This document shows, one piece after another, positions 16,588 through 25,691 of a stretch of 64,000 nt of DNA. The notes beneath the pieces were generated by a model. That model made no database searches, was not told where the DNA came from, and saw only the letters and a program-made list of their open reading frames with translations. The translations under genes and the position numbers were made by a program. The stretch spans positions 1 through 64,000 of the forward strand of contig JAJFJN010000041.1 in NCBI GenBank assembly GCA_021773975.1, given 5' to 3'. This stretch comes from Gammaproteobacteria bacterium. Lineage in GTDB: Bacteria > Pseudomonadota > Gammaproteobacteria > Chromatiales > Chromatiaceae. How positions within the stretch are numbered: the stretch's first letter is position 1; each line of letters opens with the position of its first letter.

Positions 16588-17760
16588 ATGCCTGCTTTCC
16601 AACTACCTCCACTCTCCCTCTATATTCACACCCCCTGGTGCATTCAAAAATGCCCCTATTGTGATTTCAACTCCCGTGCGCTGAAGGGTGGTTTAAATGA
16701 AGAGGCCTATACCAACGCCCTACTAGCTGATCTGGAGAGTGAGCTATTCCAGGTTTATGACCGACCACTGCACAGCATCTTTATCGGTGGCGGCACACCC
16801 AGCCTCTTCTCTGGTGGTGCAATTGAAAATCTACTGCAAGGTGTTCGGCAGCGAATTACCTGCCCACCTGATATAGAAATTACACTTGAGGCAAACCCAG
16901 GCACTCTGGAGGCTGGGCGCTTTGAGCATTATCGAGCCGCTGGAGTCAATCGTCTCTCTATCGGTGTCCAGAGCTTTGATAATGGGTCTCTACAACGACT
17001 GGGGCGCATCCATGGATCTGATGAGGCTATTGCTGCCTTTCACTCAGCCAGGGCCGCTGGTTTTGAACGGATCAATCTGGATCTGATGTTTGGTCTGCCC
17101 AGTCAGAGTATAGCAATGGCTCAGTTTGATCTTGAGCAGGCTATTGAGCTAAAGCCGGAGCATATCTCCTACTATCAACTAACATTGGAACCTGGCACTC
17201 CATTTTATCATTCACCACCCAATCTACCCTTGGAAGACAATCTATGGGAGATACAACAACAGGGGCAAGCGCTACTCAGCGAACAGAGTTACAACCAGTA
17301 TGAGATATCCGCCTATGCCCAGCCTGGTGAGCAGTGTTGCCATAATCTCAACTATTGGCGTTTTGGCGATTATCTGGGTATTGGGGCAGGTGCTCATGGC
17401 AAGTCTTCACACCCAGATGGATCAATAACACGCCGCTGGAAACTCACTGAACCCACACCCTATCTTGCAGCTGCTGGTACTAACCACGCCCTCTCCGGAC
17501 AAAAAACATTGAATAGAGATGAGATCCCGCTGGAGTTTATGATGAATGCCCTAAGGCTGCATCAGGGATTTACCCAAGCATTGTTTGAAGAGCGTACCAA
17601 CCTTCCTTTCACTACTATTGCAGCACCTATTGAAAAAGCCATTCAGGCTGGGCTACTAAAAAATTATGATGCCACATTTATACCCACCCCTCTTGGTCTA
17701 CGCTTCCTTAACAATCTGCTAGAACAATTTCTTTATGAACAACCTAAGGGCCTACTGTGA
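16588..17760 (+). CDS. hemW: radical SAM heme chaperone HemW
   Basis: Radical S-adenosylmethionine protein that binds heme and delivers it to apoproteins. It was formerly annotated as oxygen-independent coproporphyrinogen oxidase-like. The cluster motif is C18-x3-C22-x2-C25 in TPWCIQKCPYCDF, without the extra cysteine typical of true HemN. Other marks are FIGGGTPSLFS, TLEANPGTLE, RLSIGVQSFD and NLDLMFGLPSQ, and a C-terminal HemN_C winged domain. I chose ATG 16588 (390 aa). A longer frame from 16546 would add 14 residues that overlap the terminator hairpin. Confidence 0.92.
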   Translation: MPAFQLPPLSLYIHTPWCIQKCPYCDFNSRALKGGLNEEAYTNALLADLESELFQVYDRPLHSIFIGGGTPSLFSGGAIENLLQGVRQRITCPPDIEITLEANPGTLEAGRFEHYRAAGVNRLSIGVQSFDNGSLQRLGRIHGSDEAIAAFHSARAAGFERINLDLMFGLPSQSIAMAQFDLEQAIELKPEHISYYQLTLEPGTPFYHSPPNLPLEDNLWEIQQQGQALLSEQSYNQYEISAYAQPGEQCCHNLNYWRFGDYLGIGAGAHGKSSHPDGSITRRWKLTEPTPYLAAAGTNHALSGQKTLNRDEIPLEFMMNALRLHQGFTQALFEERTNLPFTTIAAPIEKAIQAGLLKNYDATFIPTPLGLRFLNNLLEQFLYEQPKGLL

Positions 17761-17853
17761 AGAAGAGGACTACGCAGCAAAACCCCACTTACATCAAGCA
17801 ACAATAATACCCATCCACTCTAAACACATTCACTCTTTACTAACATCTGCTGC

Positions 17854-17886
17854 TTGCACACAGCGCAATATTAGCCTAATATGCGC
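17854..17886 (+). promoter_or_regulatory. candidate rpmE promoter overlapped by an inverted repeat
   Basis: TTGCAC (17854-17859) and TAATAT (17877-17882) are spaced by exactly 17 bp. The inverted repeat GCGCAATATTA-GCC-TAATATGCGC (17863-17886) covers the spacer and the -10, a typical operator position. A further hairpin, CCCGCA-acag-TGCGGG (17894-17909), lies in the leader. The hexamers are only moderate matches to sigma-70. Confidence 0.42.
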
Positions 17887-17934
17887 CGTTTTCCCCGCAA
17901 CAGTGCGGGAGAATGGATAATTTTCGAGGCAAAC

Positions 17935-18135
17935 ATGAAAGCGGAAACCCACCCTGAATACAATGAGATTAAAGTGAACTGTAGCTGTGGCAATGAGTTC
18001 ACCACCTCCTCCACACTGGGTAAGGATCTGCATATCGAAGTCTGCTCAGCTTGCCACCCTTTCTACACCGGCAAACAGAAAATGATGGATACAGCCGGTC
18101 GCGTCGACAAGTTCCGCAAGCGGTATGCCCGCTGA
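17935..18135 (+). CDS. rpmE: ribosomal protein bL31 (zinc-binding form)
   Basis: Large-subunit ribosomal protein that helps bridge the two subunits. The 66-residue protein has the four zinc cysteines C16, C18, C37 and C40 in CSCG and CSAC-HPF, so it is the C+ form, and it ends in the conserved [13 protein letters not shown] 17935 starts with MKAETHPEY, as in other L31 proteins. A longer frame beginning at 17881 would add 18 unrelated residues that run through the leader hairpin. An intrinsic terminator follows, so it is a single-gene unit. Confidence 0.95.
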   Translation: MKAETHPEYNEIKVNCSCGNEFTTSSTLGKDLHIEVCSACHPFYTGKQKMMDTAGRVDKFRKRYAR

Positions 18136-18163
18136 TCCTAATTCAGAGATATTATGCTTTACT

Positions 18164-18193
18164 AAAAAGCGCCTCCTAGTGAGGCGCTTTTTT
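18164..18193 (+). terminator. intrinsic terminator after rpmE
   Basis: AAAAAGCGCCTC (18164-18175) pairs with GAGGCGCTTTTT around loop CTAGT, ending in six T residues. Confidence 0.88.
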
Positions 18194-18240
18194 ATTGCAC
18201 GCTCATAATCCTAAAGTAAATCATTAAGTAATCGAAAAAA

Positions 18241-18270
18241 TTGTCGCCATAATGCTAATCTTACTAATAT
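18241..18270 (+). promoter_or_regulatory. candidate gltA promoter
   Basis: TTGTCG (18241-18246) and TAATAT (18265-18270), with an 18-bp spacer, lie about 60 bp before the gltA start codon. The -35 matches four of six positions. Confidence 0.45.
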
Positions 18271-18332
18271 AAAAACCAACTGCCGGAATGGATTCGTTGC
18301 AACCTGTTGATATCGATTCGAGGAATAGCAAT

Positions 18333-19634
18333 ATGGAAAAAGAACACGTAACTCTTACTATTAATTCTGACGGCTCATCATTAGAGCTTCCGGTATTGGA
18401 AGGCAGCACAGGGCCAAAAACATTTGATGTAACCTCTGTATATAAAAAAACAGGGATGTTTACATTTGACCCTGGATTTATGGCAACCGCCAGCTGCCGT
18501 AGTGCTATCACCTATATTGATGGTGAAAAAGGCATTCTACGCTACCGTGGGTATCCCATTGAACAGCTGGCAGAACATAGTAGCTTTCTGGAAGTATCCT
18601 ATCTGCTACTCTACGGCGAACTGCCTTCCGCAGAAGAGCTTACAGAGTTTGAGTACATCATTGGTCATCACACGATGATCCATGAGTCTCTTCAGATGTT
18701 TTACCGCGGTTTTCGCTACGATGCCCACCCAATGGCCACCATGGTTGGTGTTGTTGGCTCCCTCTCTGCTTTCTATCATGACTCACTCGATATCCATAAT
18801 GCCCGCCACCGCGAAATATCTGCCCACCGGCTGATTGCAAAGATGCCCACTATTGCTGCCTGTAGTTACAAAAGATACAAAGGTGAACCCTTTATCTACC
18901 CGCAAAACAATTTGGACTACACCTCCAACTTTATGCGCATGATGTTTGCCACCCCCTGTGAGGAGTTTGAACCCAACCCTATTGCAGCCAAGGCACTGGA
19001 TAAGTTATTTATCTTACATGCCGACCATGAACAAAATGCCAGCACCTCAACCGTGCGTATTGCTGGCAGCTCAGGAGCCAACCCCTTTGCCTGCATCTCA
19101 GCAGGGATTGCTTCCCTGTGGGGGCCAGCTCATGGTGGTGCAAATGAGGCCGTGCTCAATATGCTCGATGAAATTGGAGATGTATCCAATGTCGAAAAGT
19201 ATGTTGCCAAAGCCAAGGATAAAAATGACCCCTTCCGACTTATGGGGTTTGGCCACCGGGTTTATAAAAATCATGACCCTCGGGCAACCATCATTAGAAA
19301 AGTTTGTCATGAAGTGCTGGAAGATATGACGGATACTGGTAACAGTCCGCTGTTTGAATTGGCAATGAAGCTCGAAGAGATTGCCTTGAAAGACGACTAT
19401 TTTATTTCTCACAAGCTCTACCCCAATGTCGATTTCTACTCAGGTATTATCTATCGGGCACTGGGCATACCCATGAATATGTTTACCGTGATGTTTGCCA
19501 TCGCCCGAACAGCCGGTTGGGTCGCCCACTGGATGGAGATGATTGGTGATCCTGATCACCGCATTGCGCGTCCACGACAACTTTATCTGGGTGCTACTGA
19601 ACGACCTTATGTGCCACTGGATAAAAGATCTTAG
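18333..19634 (+). CDS. gltA: citrate synthase (type II)
   Basis: Condenses oxaloacetate with acetyl-CoA to citrate, the first step of the TCA cycle. The 433-residue protein is of the long hexameric gram-negative type with an N-terminal beta domain. The catalytic triad is recognisable: H267 in [11 protein letters not shown]308 in [12 protein letters not shown] and D367 in NVDFYSG. ATG 18333 has GAGGA upstream and gives the conserved short N-terminus. An in-frame start at 18288 would add 15 residues. It is monocistronic and convergent with the mrcA operon; only 0 bp separates the stop codons. Confidence 0.95.
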   Translation: MEKEHVTLTINSDGSSLELPVLEGSTGPKTFDVTSVYKKTGMFTFDPGFMATASCRSAITYIDGEKGILRYRGYPIEQLAEHSSFLEVSYLLLYGELPSAEELTEFEYIIGHHTMIHESLQMFYRGFRYDAHPMATMVGVVGSLSAFYHDSLDIHNARHREISAHRLIAKMPTIAACSYKRYKGEPFIYPQNNLDYTSNFMRMMFATPCEEFEPNPIAAKALDKLFILHADHEQNASTSTVRIAGSSGANPFACISAGIASLWGPAHGGANEAVLNMLDEIGDVSNVEKYVAKAKDKNDPFRLMGFGHRVYKNHDPRATIIRKVCHEVLEDMTDTGNSPLFELAMKLEEIALKDDYFISHKLYPNVDFYSGIIYRALGIPMNMFTVMFAIARTAGWVAHWMEMIGDPDHRIARPRQLYLGATERPYVPLDKRS

Positions 19635-20240
19635 CTAACCCTTTTTCATTAGCTCCTGCAACTGGCTTAAAGTGGCTCGTTGCAGGGGTCTATCACCCAA
19701 AGGTCCCAGTGGTTTTTGACGTAAAGCCTCTATTGGAAAAAGTGTAAGCTCGATCTCTGTTTCCCCTGCACGAAAGCTGCACACCGGGTAAATCCGTTTC
19801 ACATGACCTTTGTAATAAACTGTTTTCTCTTTATCATCCCAGGGTATCTGCTGATCCATTAGAAATAGGATCACTTCTTCAGGTGTGTCCGCAAATAAGT
19901 GTAACTCTATTTTATTGCCCGATTCTGCAGTACCCACAAGCACTGAACCAACCAGACGGGGGTTGAAATGCATCAGCGTTTTCATTGCTGCTTCCGCCTG
20001 CTGACGTAAGTTATTCAATTCGATAGGTTGCTGCTCACGCTGAAACAGTGATTGGTGTACTTTTAGTGCTTGCTCAATTTCCTCTTCGGTAGGTAATTCA
20101 AACTGAGTTGTAGCACCCACTTTTTCTGCTGCTTTACGGCGGGCAATACGAATATCCTGACAGCTCCCATCGGCCAAAATACAGGCTGCTTCATAGGCAA
20201 CACGTTGGCGCTGATCACTGCTTCTTCTGTTATGGGACAC
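19635..20240 (-). CDS. conserved hypothetical protein with nucleotidyltransferase-like segment
   Basis: A 201-residue soluble protein that I do not recognise by name. A central segment, LVGSVLVGTAESGNKIELHLFAD (split here as LVGSVLVGTAE and then NKIELHLFAD), has the GS...strand layout of small nucleotidyltransferases. The acidic D-x-D pair expected for catalysis is absent, so any such domain is probably inactive. The N-terminal half (about residues 1-85) is helical and charged, with AACILADG near the start. The gene begins 3 bp after the mrcA stop, so it is cotranscribed with the penicillin-binding protein. The link to cell-wall synthesis is inference from position only. Confidence 0.72.
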   Translation of the reverse strand: MSHNRRSSDQRQRVAYEAACILADGSCQDIRIARRKAAEKVGATTQFELPTEEEIEQALKVHQSLFQREQQPIELNNLRQQAEAAMKTLMHFNPRLVGSVLVGTAESGNKIELHLFADTPEEVILFLMDQQIPWDDKEKTVYYKGHVKRIYPVCSFRAGETEIELTLFPIEALRQKPLGPLGDRPLQRATLSQLQELMKKG

Positions 20241-20243
20241 GTA

Positions 20244-22667
20244 CTAAAAAATCTCTTCCGGTGCATCAGAAGCCGTTGGCTTCCAGCCATCTCCTAAATT
20301 CTCGCCAGGAGCAACCCGCTCCTTAGGGGCATTTTCAGGACGAAACACCTCAAATATTGCATCCTGTTGATCTACACTCGCACGCTGGCCTGTATTTGGG
20401 TCAATTCGTACTGTCACCATACCAGGAGGCATCTGTAGCGGATGCTCTGGAACGTCTTTCAACGCAACCTTCATATAATCAATCCAAGCTGGCAATGCAG
20501 CTCTACCACCCACCTCACCTCTACCCAATGGTTTAGATGAATCAAATCCCACCCAGGCAATAGCCACCAGATCTGGATGAAAGCCATTAAACCAGGCATC
20601 ACGCTGATCATTTGTGGTGCCTGTTTTTCCTGCCAGATCATCTCGCCCTAACACAAGTGCTTTTCTAGCTGTGCCTCGTTTGATCACATCCTGCATCATG
20701 GAATTCATCAAATAGTGATTCTCTGGGCTAATGACCCGAGGTGCCATAGGCTGTAGCGGCCCTTCAAACTCTTCCGCAGCCAACCCCTCTTCTTGCTCAA
20801 GCATGCAGACATCACACACCCGAAGGGGACTGGCTTTGTAGACAATATTGCGCTGCCCATCCTCAATATGCTCAATAAAATAAGATTCAACACGATGCCC
20901 ACCATTAGCAAGCACGGAATAGCCCATTGCCATCTGCAATGGCGCTACAGCACCACTTCCCAGTGCCAATGACAGATTACGGGGCAAATCAGTAGGATCA
21001 AAACCGAATTTTTCTGCTTGCTCCAACGCACGATCGACGCCAATAGCCCGCAACAAGCGGATAGAGACCAGATTTCTAGATTTGGTCAGGGCAAAACGCA
21101 GGCGAGTGGGGCCAAAAAATTTGCCGCTGTAGTTTTCAGGGCGCCAAGCACTTTCCAGACTTGGGTCATCAAATACCACCGGCGCATCATTGATCAGACT
21201 GGCAGCGGTATAACCTTCATCCAGCGCTGCTGAATAGATAACGGCTTTAAAACCTGACCCCGGCTGGCGCTTGGCCTGAACCGCCCGGTTGAACTTGCTA
21301 TTATAAAAATCAAACCCACCCACTACTGCGATTAATGCACCGCTGTTCGGGTCAACTGAGACCAAGGCCCCCTCTACAACCGGGATCTGCGCCAAGTGCC
21401 AATCTGGCTCTGCCTCTACCCCCCGGTTTTGAACACGAATCAGATCCCCCACCACCAGGATCTCTCCAGCAACCTTGAGCGCAGGGCCACGCCGATTTTC
21501 ATTGACATAAGCTCTGGCCCATTTCAAACCATCCCATTCAATCTTAACAAATCTACCTGTGCCTAAATAAACGGCTACTGAGCGCTCAAATACCTGGGTA
21601 ACCAAGCCAGGCCAGAGTCCTCCCACTATTTTCTGATCGCTTAGAAAATCATCCCACTCCTGCTCCGTGGATACTTCAGATAAATCCAAATGCTGTGCCA
21701 CACCACGAAACCCATGTCGTCGATCGTAGGCAATCAATGCCTTGCGTACAGCATCATTAGCCGCCTTCTGTAGTCGACTATCCAGCGTGGTATAAACCTG
21801 ATAACCCTGGGTATAAGCCTCTGTTCCAAAACGCTGAACCAAATCAGCGCGCACCATCTCTGCAAAATAGGGGGCTTCAATCTCAGGTTTTGGGCTATGC
21901 AATGAGGCCGTCACTGGCACCTTGATCGCCAGGTTGTATTCACTTAACTTAATAAACCCCAGCTTTAACATACGCCTGAGCACGTAGTCGCGTCGCTCGA
22001 TCGCTCTCTTTGGGTTGGTCAGCGGATTATTACTGGATGGTGCTTTAGGTAGACCCGCAATGGTGGCAATTTCTGCTAATGTCAGCTCTCCCACCCGTTT
22101 ACCATAATAGACCTGGGCCGCCGCACCCACGCCATATGAACGGTGTCCAAAATAGATCTTATTAAGATAGAGTTCAAATATATCCTGCTTTCCCAACTCA
22201 GCCTCAATACGCAACGCAAGAAAAATCTCCCTAAGCTTGCGAATATAGGTTTTCTCTGGAGTCAGAAAGAAATTTCTTGCAACCTGCATCGTGATGGTAC
22301 TACCACCCTGTCGGCGGTGGCCACTTTGCACTAATTTGAGTACAGCACGTAAAATACCTTTATAATCCACGCCTGGATGCTGAAAGAAACGATCATCTTC
22401 AGCGGCAAGAAAGGCCATGACCATCTGATCAGGGATCTCACCATAAGTGAGAGGAACACGACGCTTCTCACCAAACTCAGCTATTAATCGGCGATCCCGA
22501 CTAAAAATTCTCAACGGCACCTGTAGACGGACATCACGCAGACTTTCAACCGATGGCAGCTCCGGTTCAATATAATAATAAGCCGTAGCTAATAAAAGGA
22601 GACCAGCCAGAAAGCCAAGGCTCACAAATATTATTCCAATTTTGATTAATTTAATGAGCCGCTTCAT
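20244..22667 (-). CDS. mrcA: penicillin-binding protein 1A, bifunctional glycosyltransferase/transpeptidase
   Basis: Class A PBP that polymerises glycan strands and cross-links peptidoglycan in the periplasm. One N-terminal membrane helix (about residues 5-33) anchors it. The GT51 domain shows FLAAEDDRFFQHPG with catalytic E90, and GGSTITMQVARNFF. An OB-like insert follows. The transpeptidase domain has the SxxK serine S471 in QPGSGFKAV, SRN, and KTGTTNDQRDAW. I chose the ATG at 22667 (807 aa) over a GTG four codons upstream, because AAGG lies just before the ATG; the spacing is short, so this remains uncertain. It is divergent from pilM, as in many gammaproteobacteria. Confidence 0.94.
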   Translation of the reverse strand: MKRLIKLIKIGIIFVSLGFLAGLLLLATAYYYIEPELPSVESLRDVRLQVPLRIFSRDRRLIAEFGEKRRVPLTYGEIPDQMVMAFLAAEDDRFFQHPGVDYKGILRAVLKLVQSGHRRQGGSTITMQVARNFFLTPEKTYIRKLREIFLALRIEAELGKQDIFELYLNKIYFGHRSYGVGAAAQVYYGKRVGELTLAEIATIAGLPKAPSSNNPLTNPKRAIERRDYVLRRMLKLGFIKLSEYNLAIKVPVTASLHSPKPEIEAPYFAEMVRADLVQRFGTEAYTQGYQVYTTLDSRLQKAANDAVRKALIAYDRRHGFRGVAQHLDLSEVSTEQEWDDFLSDQKIVGGLWPGLVTQVFERSVAVYLGTGRFVKIEWDGLKWARAYVNENRRGPALKVAGEILVVGDLIRVQNRGVEAEPDWHLAQIPVVEGALVSVDPNSGALIAVVGGFDFYNSKFNRAVQAKRQPGSGFKAVIYSAALDEGYTAASLINDAPVVFDDPSLESAWRPENYSGKFFGPTRLRFALTKSRNLVSIRLLRAIGVDRALEQAEKFGFDPTDLPRNLSLALGSGAVAPLQMAMGYSVLANGGHRVESYFIEHIEDGQRNIVYKASPLRVCDVCMLEQEEGLAAEEFEGPLQPMAPRVISPENHYLMNSMMQDVIKRGTARKALVLGRDDLAGKTGTTNDQRDAWFNGFHPDLVAIAWVGFDSSKPLGRGEVGGRAALPAWIDYMKVALKDVPEHPLQMPPGMVTVRIDPNTGQRASVDQQDAIFEVFRPENAPKERVAPGENLGDGWKPTASDAPEEIF

Positions 22668-22679
22668 GCACCTTGTCAC

Positions 22680-22881
22680 AGTTTTTTTAAATGGAAGACC
22701 CCAGAATATAAGGGGAGAGATGACTTATGATAACAAAAAAACAGCATCCGTTTTTTGATGGAAATAAAAAAAACACTTCACTTGTTTTTTATTTACTGCT
22801 ATATACTTAAACAACCTAGTTAAAGCAAAATCTTTAACATTCTCATTAAGGCCATGTTAATACAGCGAGAATAAGCACCGC
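22680..22881. other. divergent promoter region mrcA / pilM
   Basis: A 202-bp AT-rich spacer with several A- and T-runs. It must hold both promoters. A TATACT-like -10 for pilM lies near 22802, but no well-spaced -35 could be fixed. Confidence 0.5.
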
Positions 22882-23964
22882 ATGCTCTCTTTTTTTCAAC
22901 GCAAGAAACCTGCCATCATTGGGCTTGATATTAGCTCAACGGCGATTAAGCTATTAGAGTTTAGCAAAACGTCCTCTATGGGGCGCAGCGGCGCTCAATA
23001 TAGGGTAGAAAGCTATGCTGTTGAACCGCTGCCGGCCAATGCCGTTGTTGAAAAAAATATTGCCGATGTCGATGCCGTTGGAGAAACCATAAGAAATGTG
23101 GTGAAACGCTCTGGCTCACGCGCTAAACATATTGCTGTCGCTGTTTCTGGCTCTGCTGTCATCACCAAAATCATCACCATGCCCGCATCTTTGTCTGACC
23201 AGGAGATGGAGGCGCAGATTCAACTTGAAGCTGACCAATATATTCCCTATTCACTAGAAGAGGTGAATATGGATTTTGAGGTACTGGGAACATCTGAAAA
23301 AAATCCTGAGATGATGGATGTTTTACTGGCCGCTTCACGTAGTGAGAATGTAGATGATCGTGTAGCCGCTATTGAAATTGCAGGCTTCATCGCTGAGGTG
23401 ATCGATGTCGAAGCCTACGCCATGGAAAATGCTTTTTCCCAAATTACCGAACAACTCCCTGATCATGGCGAAAATCAAACCATAGCTGTTGCCGATGTGG
23501 GTGCGGCAACAACTACCATGAATGTTTTACACAATAATAAAATTATCTACACTCGAGAGCAAAACTTCGGCGGCCGTCAATTAACCGAAGAGATTCAACG
23601 CCGCTACGGCCTCTCTTACGAAGAAGCAGGCATGGCCAAGCGCCAAGGTGGCCTACCCGACAACTACATCCCTGAGGTGCTAGACCCATTTCGTGAAGCG
23701 ATGGTTCAACAAGTAAGTCGGTCACTGCAATTTTTCTTCTCCTCCAGCCCTTATAATAGTGTCGATCATATCGTCATGGCTGGCGGCTGCTCATCCATTC
23801 CCGGTGTTGACGAGCTAATCGAAGAGAAACTGGGAACCCCCGCCATTATTGCAAATCCATTTGCAAACATGTCAGTGTCATCACGAGTAAAACCTCAGAG
23901 CCTAAGTAACGATGCCCCCTCCATGATGATTGCATGCGGCCTGGCATTAAGGAGCTTCGACTAA
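22882..23964 (+). CDS. pilM: type IV pilus assembly protein PilM
   Basis: Cytoplasmic actin-like ATPase-fold protein of the type IV pilus alignment complex. It binds the short N-terminal tail of PilN. The start GLDISSTAIKLLEF and VADVGAATTTMNV are the phosphate 1 and 2 segments of the FtsA/actin fold, and MAGGCSSIPGV is the adenosine segment. Length is 360 aa, as usual. First gene of pilMNOPQ; pilN follows after 1 bp. Confidence 0.95.
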   Translation: MLSFFQRKKPAIIGLDISSTAIKLLEFSKTSSMGRSGAQYRVESYAVEPLPANAVVEKNIADVDAVGETIRNVVKRSGSRAKHIAVAVSGSAVITKIITMPASLSDQEMEAQIQLEADQYIPYSLEEVNMDFEVLGTSEKNPEMMDVLLAASRSENVDDRVAAIEIAGFIAEVIDVEAYAMENAFSQITEQLPDHGENQTIAVADVGAATTTMNVLHNNKIIYTREQNFGGRQLTEEIQRRYGLSYEEAGMAKRQGGLPDNYIPEVLDPFREAMVQQVSRSLQFFFSSSPYNSVDHIVMAGGCSSIPGVDELIEEKLGTPAIIANPFANMSVSSRVKPQSLSNDAPSMMIACGLALRSFD

Positions 23965-23965
23965 G

Positions 23966-24526
23966 ATGGCACGAATTAACTTATTGCCCTGGCGCGAAAC
24001 CCTTCGTAAACAGCGTCAACGTGAGTTTGGCGTTGCAGTTGGCGGCATGATGGTTATTACCGCTCTGCTATTAGTTGTTGGTCATATGCATATTGCAGGC
24101 ATGATTACACACCAAAACAATAGAAATAATTTTATAAAAAAAGAGATTGCCGCCGTAGAAGGTAAAATTAAAGAGATTAAAGATCTGGAATCAACCAAAT
24201 CAAAACTACTGGCACGCATGGAAGTTATCCAAGAGTTACAAAGCAGCCGACCCGGTGTCGTCCATCTTTTTGATGAGCTAGTAAAAACGGTTCCTGAAGG
24301 CGCACTGCTAACAAAGGTTGAACAGAGTGGAAAACTTATCCGAATTGATGGTCGCGCCCAATCCAATGCCCGGGTATCTGCCTATATGCGTAAAATTGAA
24401 GCCTCAGAGTGGCTGGGCAAGCCACGCCTATTGGTCATTGAAACAAAAGACAAAACAGGCACTGGTCTTAACAACTTTCGCCTGAGCGCTCAGCAAGAAA
24501 ATCCTTCCGAGGGGAACAACCAGTGA
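23966..24526 (+). CDS. pilN: type IV pilus assembly protein PilN
   Basis: Bitopic inner-membrane protein of the alignment complex. The cytoplasmic tail MARINLLPWRE is the conserved PilM-binding motif, followed by a membrane helix at about residues 24-45, a coiled-coil region with many K and E residues, and a ferredoxin-like periplasmic domain. Length is 186 aa. The stop overlaps the pilO start by 4 bp. Confidence 0.94.
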   Translation: MARINLLPWRETLRKQRQREFGVAVGGMMVITALLLVVGHMHIAGMITHQNNRNNFIKKEIAAVEGKIKEIKDLESTKSKLLARMEVIQELQSSRPGVVHLFDELVKTVPEGALLTKVEQSGKLIRIDGRAQSNARVSAYMRKIEASEWLGKPRLLVIETKDKTGTGLNNFRLSAQQENPSEGNNQ

Positions 24527-25143
24527 ACCTTGATGAACTAAACGAGCTGGATTTCGGCAACATCGGTGTCTGGCCCTGGCCGGTCAAGATTGTACTAATC
24601 CTTCTTGTCTGCACACTGCTATCTGTTGCCTTCTACTACGTCGATACCCAAGAGCAGCTTTTGCAGCTTGAGCGAGCAGAAAAAGAAGAGGCCACCTTAC
24701 GAAAAGATTTTGAACAAAAACAAGCCAAAGCAGCCAGTTTAGACAAATATAAACAACAGCTGGAAGAGATGAAGCAATCATTTGGTGCCATGCTACGCCA
24801 ACTGCCTAACAAAACAGAGGTTGCCGAACTACTCGTTGATGTCTCCCAAACCGGCCTGGCTGCCGGACTGGAATTTGAACTCTTCCAGCCCGCAGGGGAG
24901 GTACCCAAAGAATTTTATGCTGAGCTTCCAATAAAGCTCAAAGTTCATGGTGGATTTCACGAATTCGGGGAATTTATCAGCGGACTGGCTGCCTTGCCCC
25001 GCATTGTCACTATTCATGATGTAAGAATTCAGCCTGTAAATATAGGTGCCATAAGTGGAAAACGGGGCGACTCACGCAACCAGAAGTTGATTTTAGAGGC
25101 AACAGCAAAGACCTACCGCTATCTTGAAGAGGGAGGTGAATAA
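24523..25143 (+). CDS. pilO: type IV pilus assembly protein PilO
   Basis: Inner-membrane partner of PilN. It has a short cytoplasmic N-terminus, one membrane helix (about residues 20-42), a long periplasmic coiled coil rich in E, K and Q (about 45-90), and a ferredoxin-like C-terminal domain. The start is GTG in a GTGA overlap with pilN and is preceded by AGGGG. Its stop shares one base with pilP, so translation is coupled along the operon. Confidence 0.93.
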   Translation: MNLDELNELDFGNIGVWPWPVKIVLILLVCTLLSVAFYYVDTQEQLLQLERAEKEEATLRKDFEQKQAKAASLDKYKQQLEEMKQSFGAMLRQLPNKTEVAELLVDVSQTGLAAGLEFELFQPAGEVPKEFYAELPIKLKVHGGFHEFGEFISGLAALPRIVTIHDVRIQPVNIGAISGKRGDSRNQKLILEATAKTYRYLEEGGE

Positions 25144-25691
25144 TGAAATTTAACTTCTCCCCCCGTCTCTTAAAAAGTACAGCCACTATTATCAGCTGCC
25201 TACTACTAATTGCCTGTGAGAATGATCAAATGGGTGACCTTCACAATTTTATCAATGAGGTCAAAGCCCGTAAAGCAGGTCGCATTTCACCGCTTCCAGA
25301 GATCAAACCCATAGAGACCTTTCTTTATACTGCTTCAGATAAGCGGAATCCTTTTGCCTTCTCTGTCGGAGAAGAGCCTGAAATGGATCAGGAACTTACC
25401 GATAATGGCATTCGGCCTGACACATTACGTCGCAAAGAAGAGCTTGAAGACTTCCCTCTAGACTCCCTTCGCATGGTAGGAACACTGGAAAGAAATGAAG
25501 AAGCCTGGGGTCTTGTTCGATCGCAAGAGGGCACCATCTATCGTATTCAGCCAGGTAATTACATAGGCCAAAACCATGGACGCATTACCCGAATTTTAGA
25601 AGACCGAATTGAGCTTATTGAGATCGTACCCGATGGGTTATCAGGCTATATAGAGCGACCAGCCTCACTGTCACTGAGTGATGATGAATGA
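25143..25691 (+). CDS. pilP: type IV pilus lipoprotein PilP
   Basis: Inner-membrane lipoprotein that links PilNO to the PilQ secretin. The lipobox LLIAC places the acylated cysteine at C25. A proline-rich linker with KRNPF (the TASDKRNPFAFS segment) precedes the beta-sandwich domain with LRMVGTLERNEEAWGLVRSQEG and YRIQPGNYIGQNHGRI. Length is 182 aa. It overlaps the upstream annotated start of pilQ by 4 bp. Confidence 0.93.
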   Translation: MKFNFSPRLLKSTATIISCLLLIACENDQMGDLHNFINEVKARKAGRISPLPEIKPIETFLYTASDKRNPFAFSVGEEPEMDQELTDNGIRPDTLRRKEELEDFPLDSLRMVGTLERNEEAWGLVRSQEGTIYRIQPGNYIGQNHGRITRILEDRIELIEIVPDGLSGYIERPASLSLSDDE

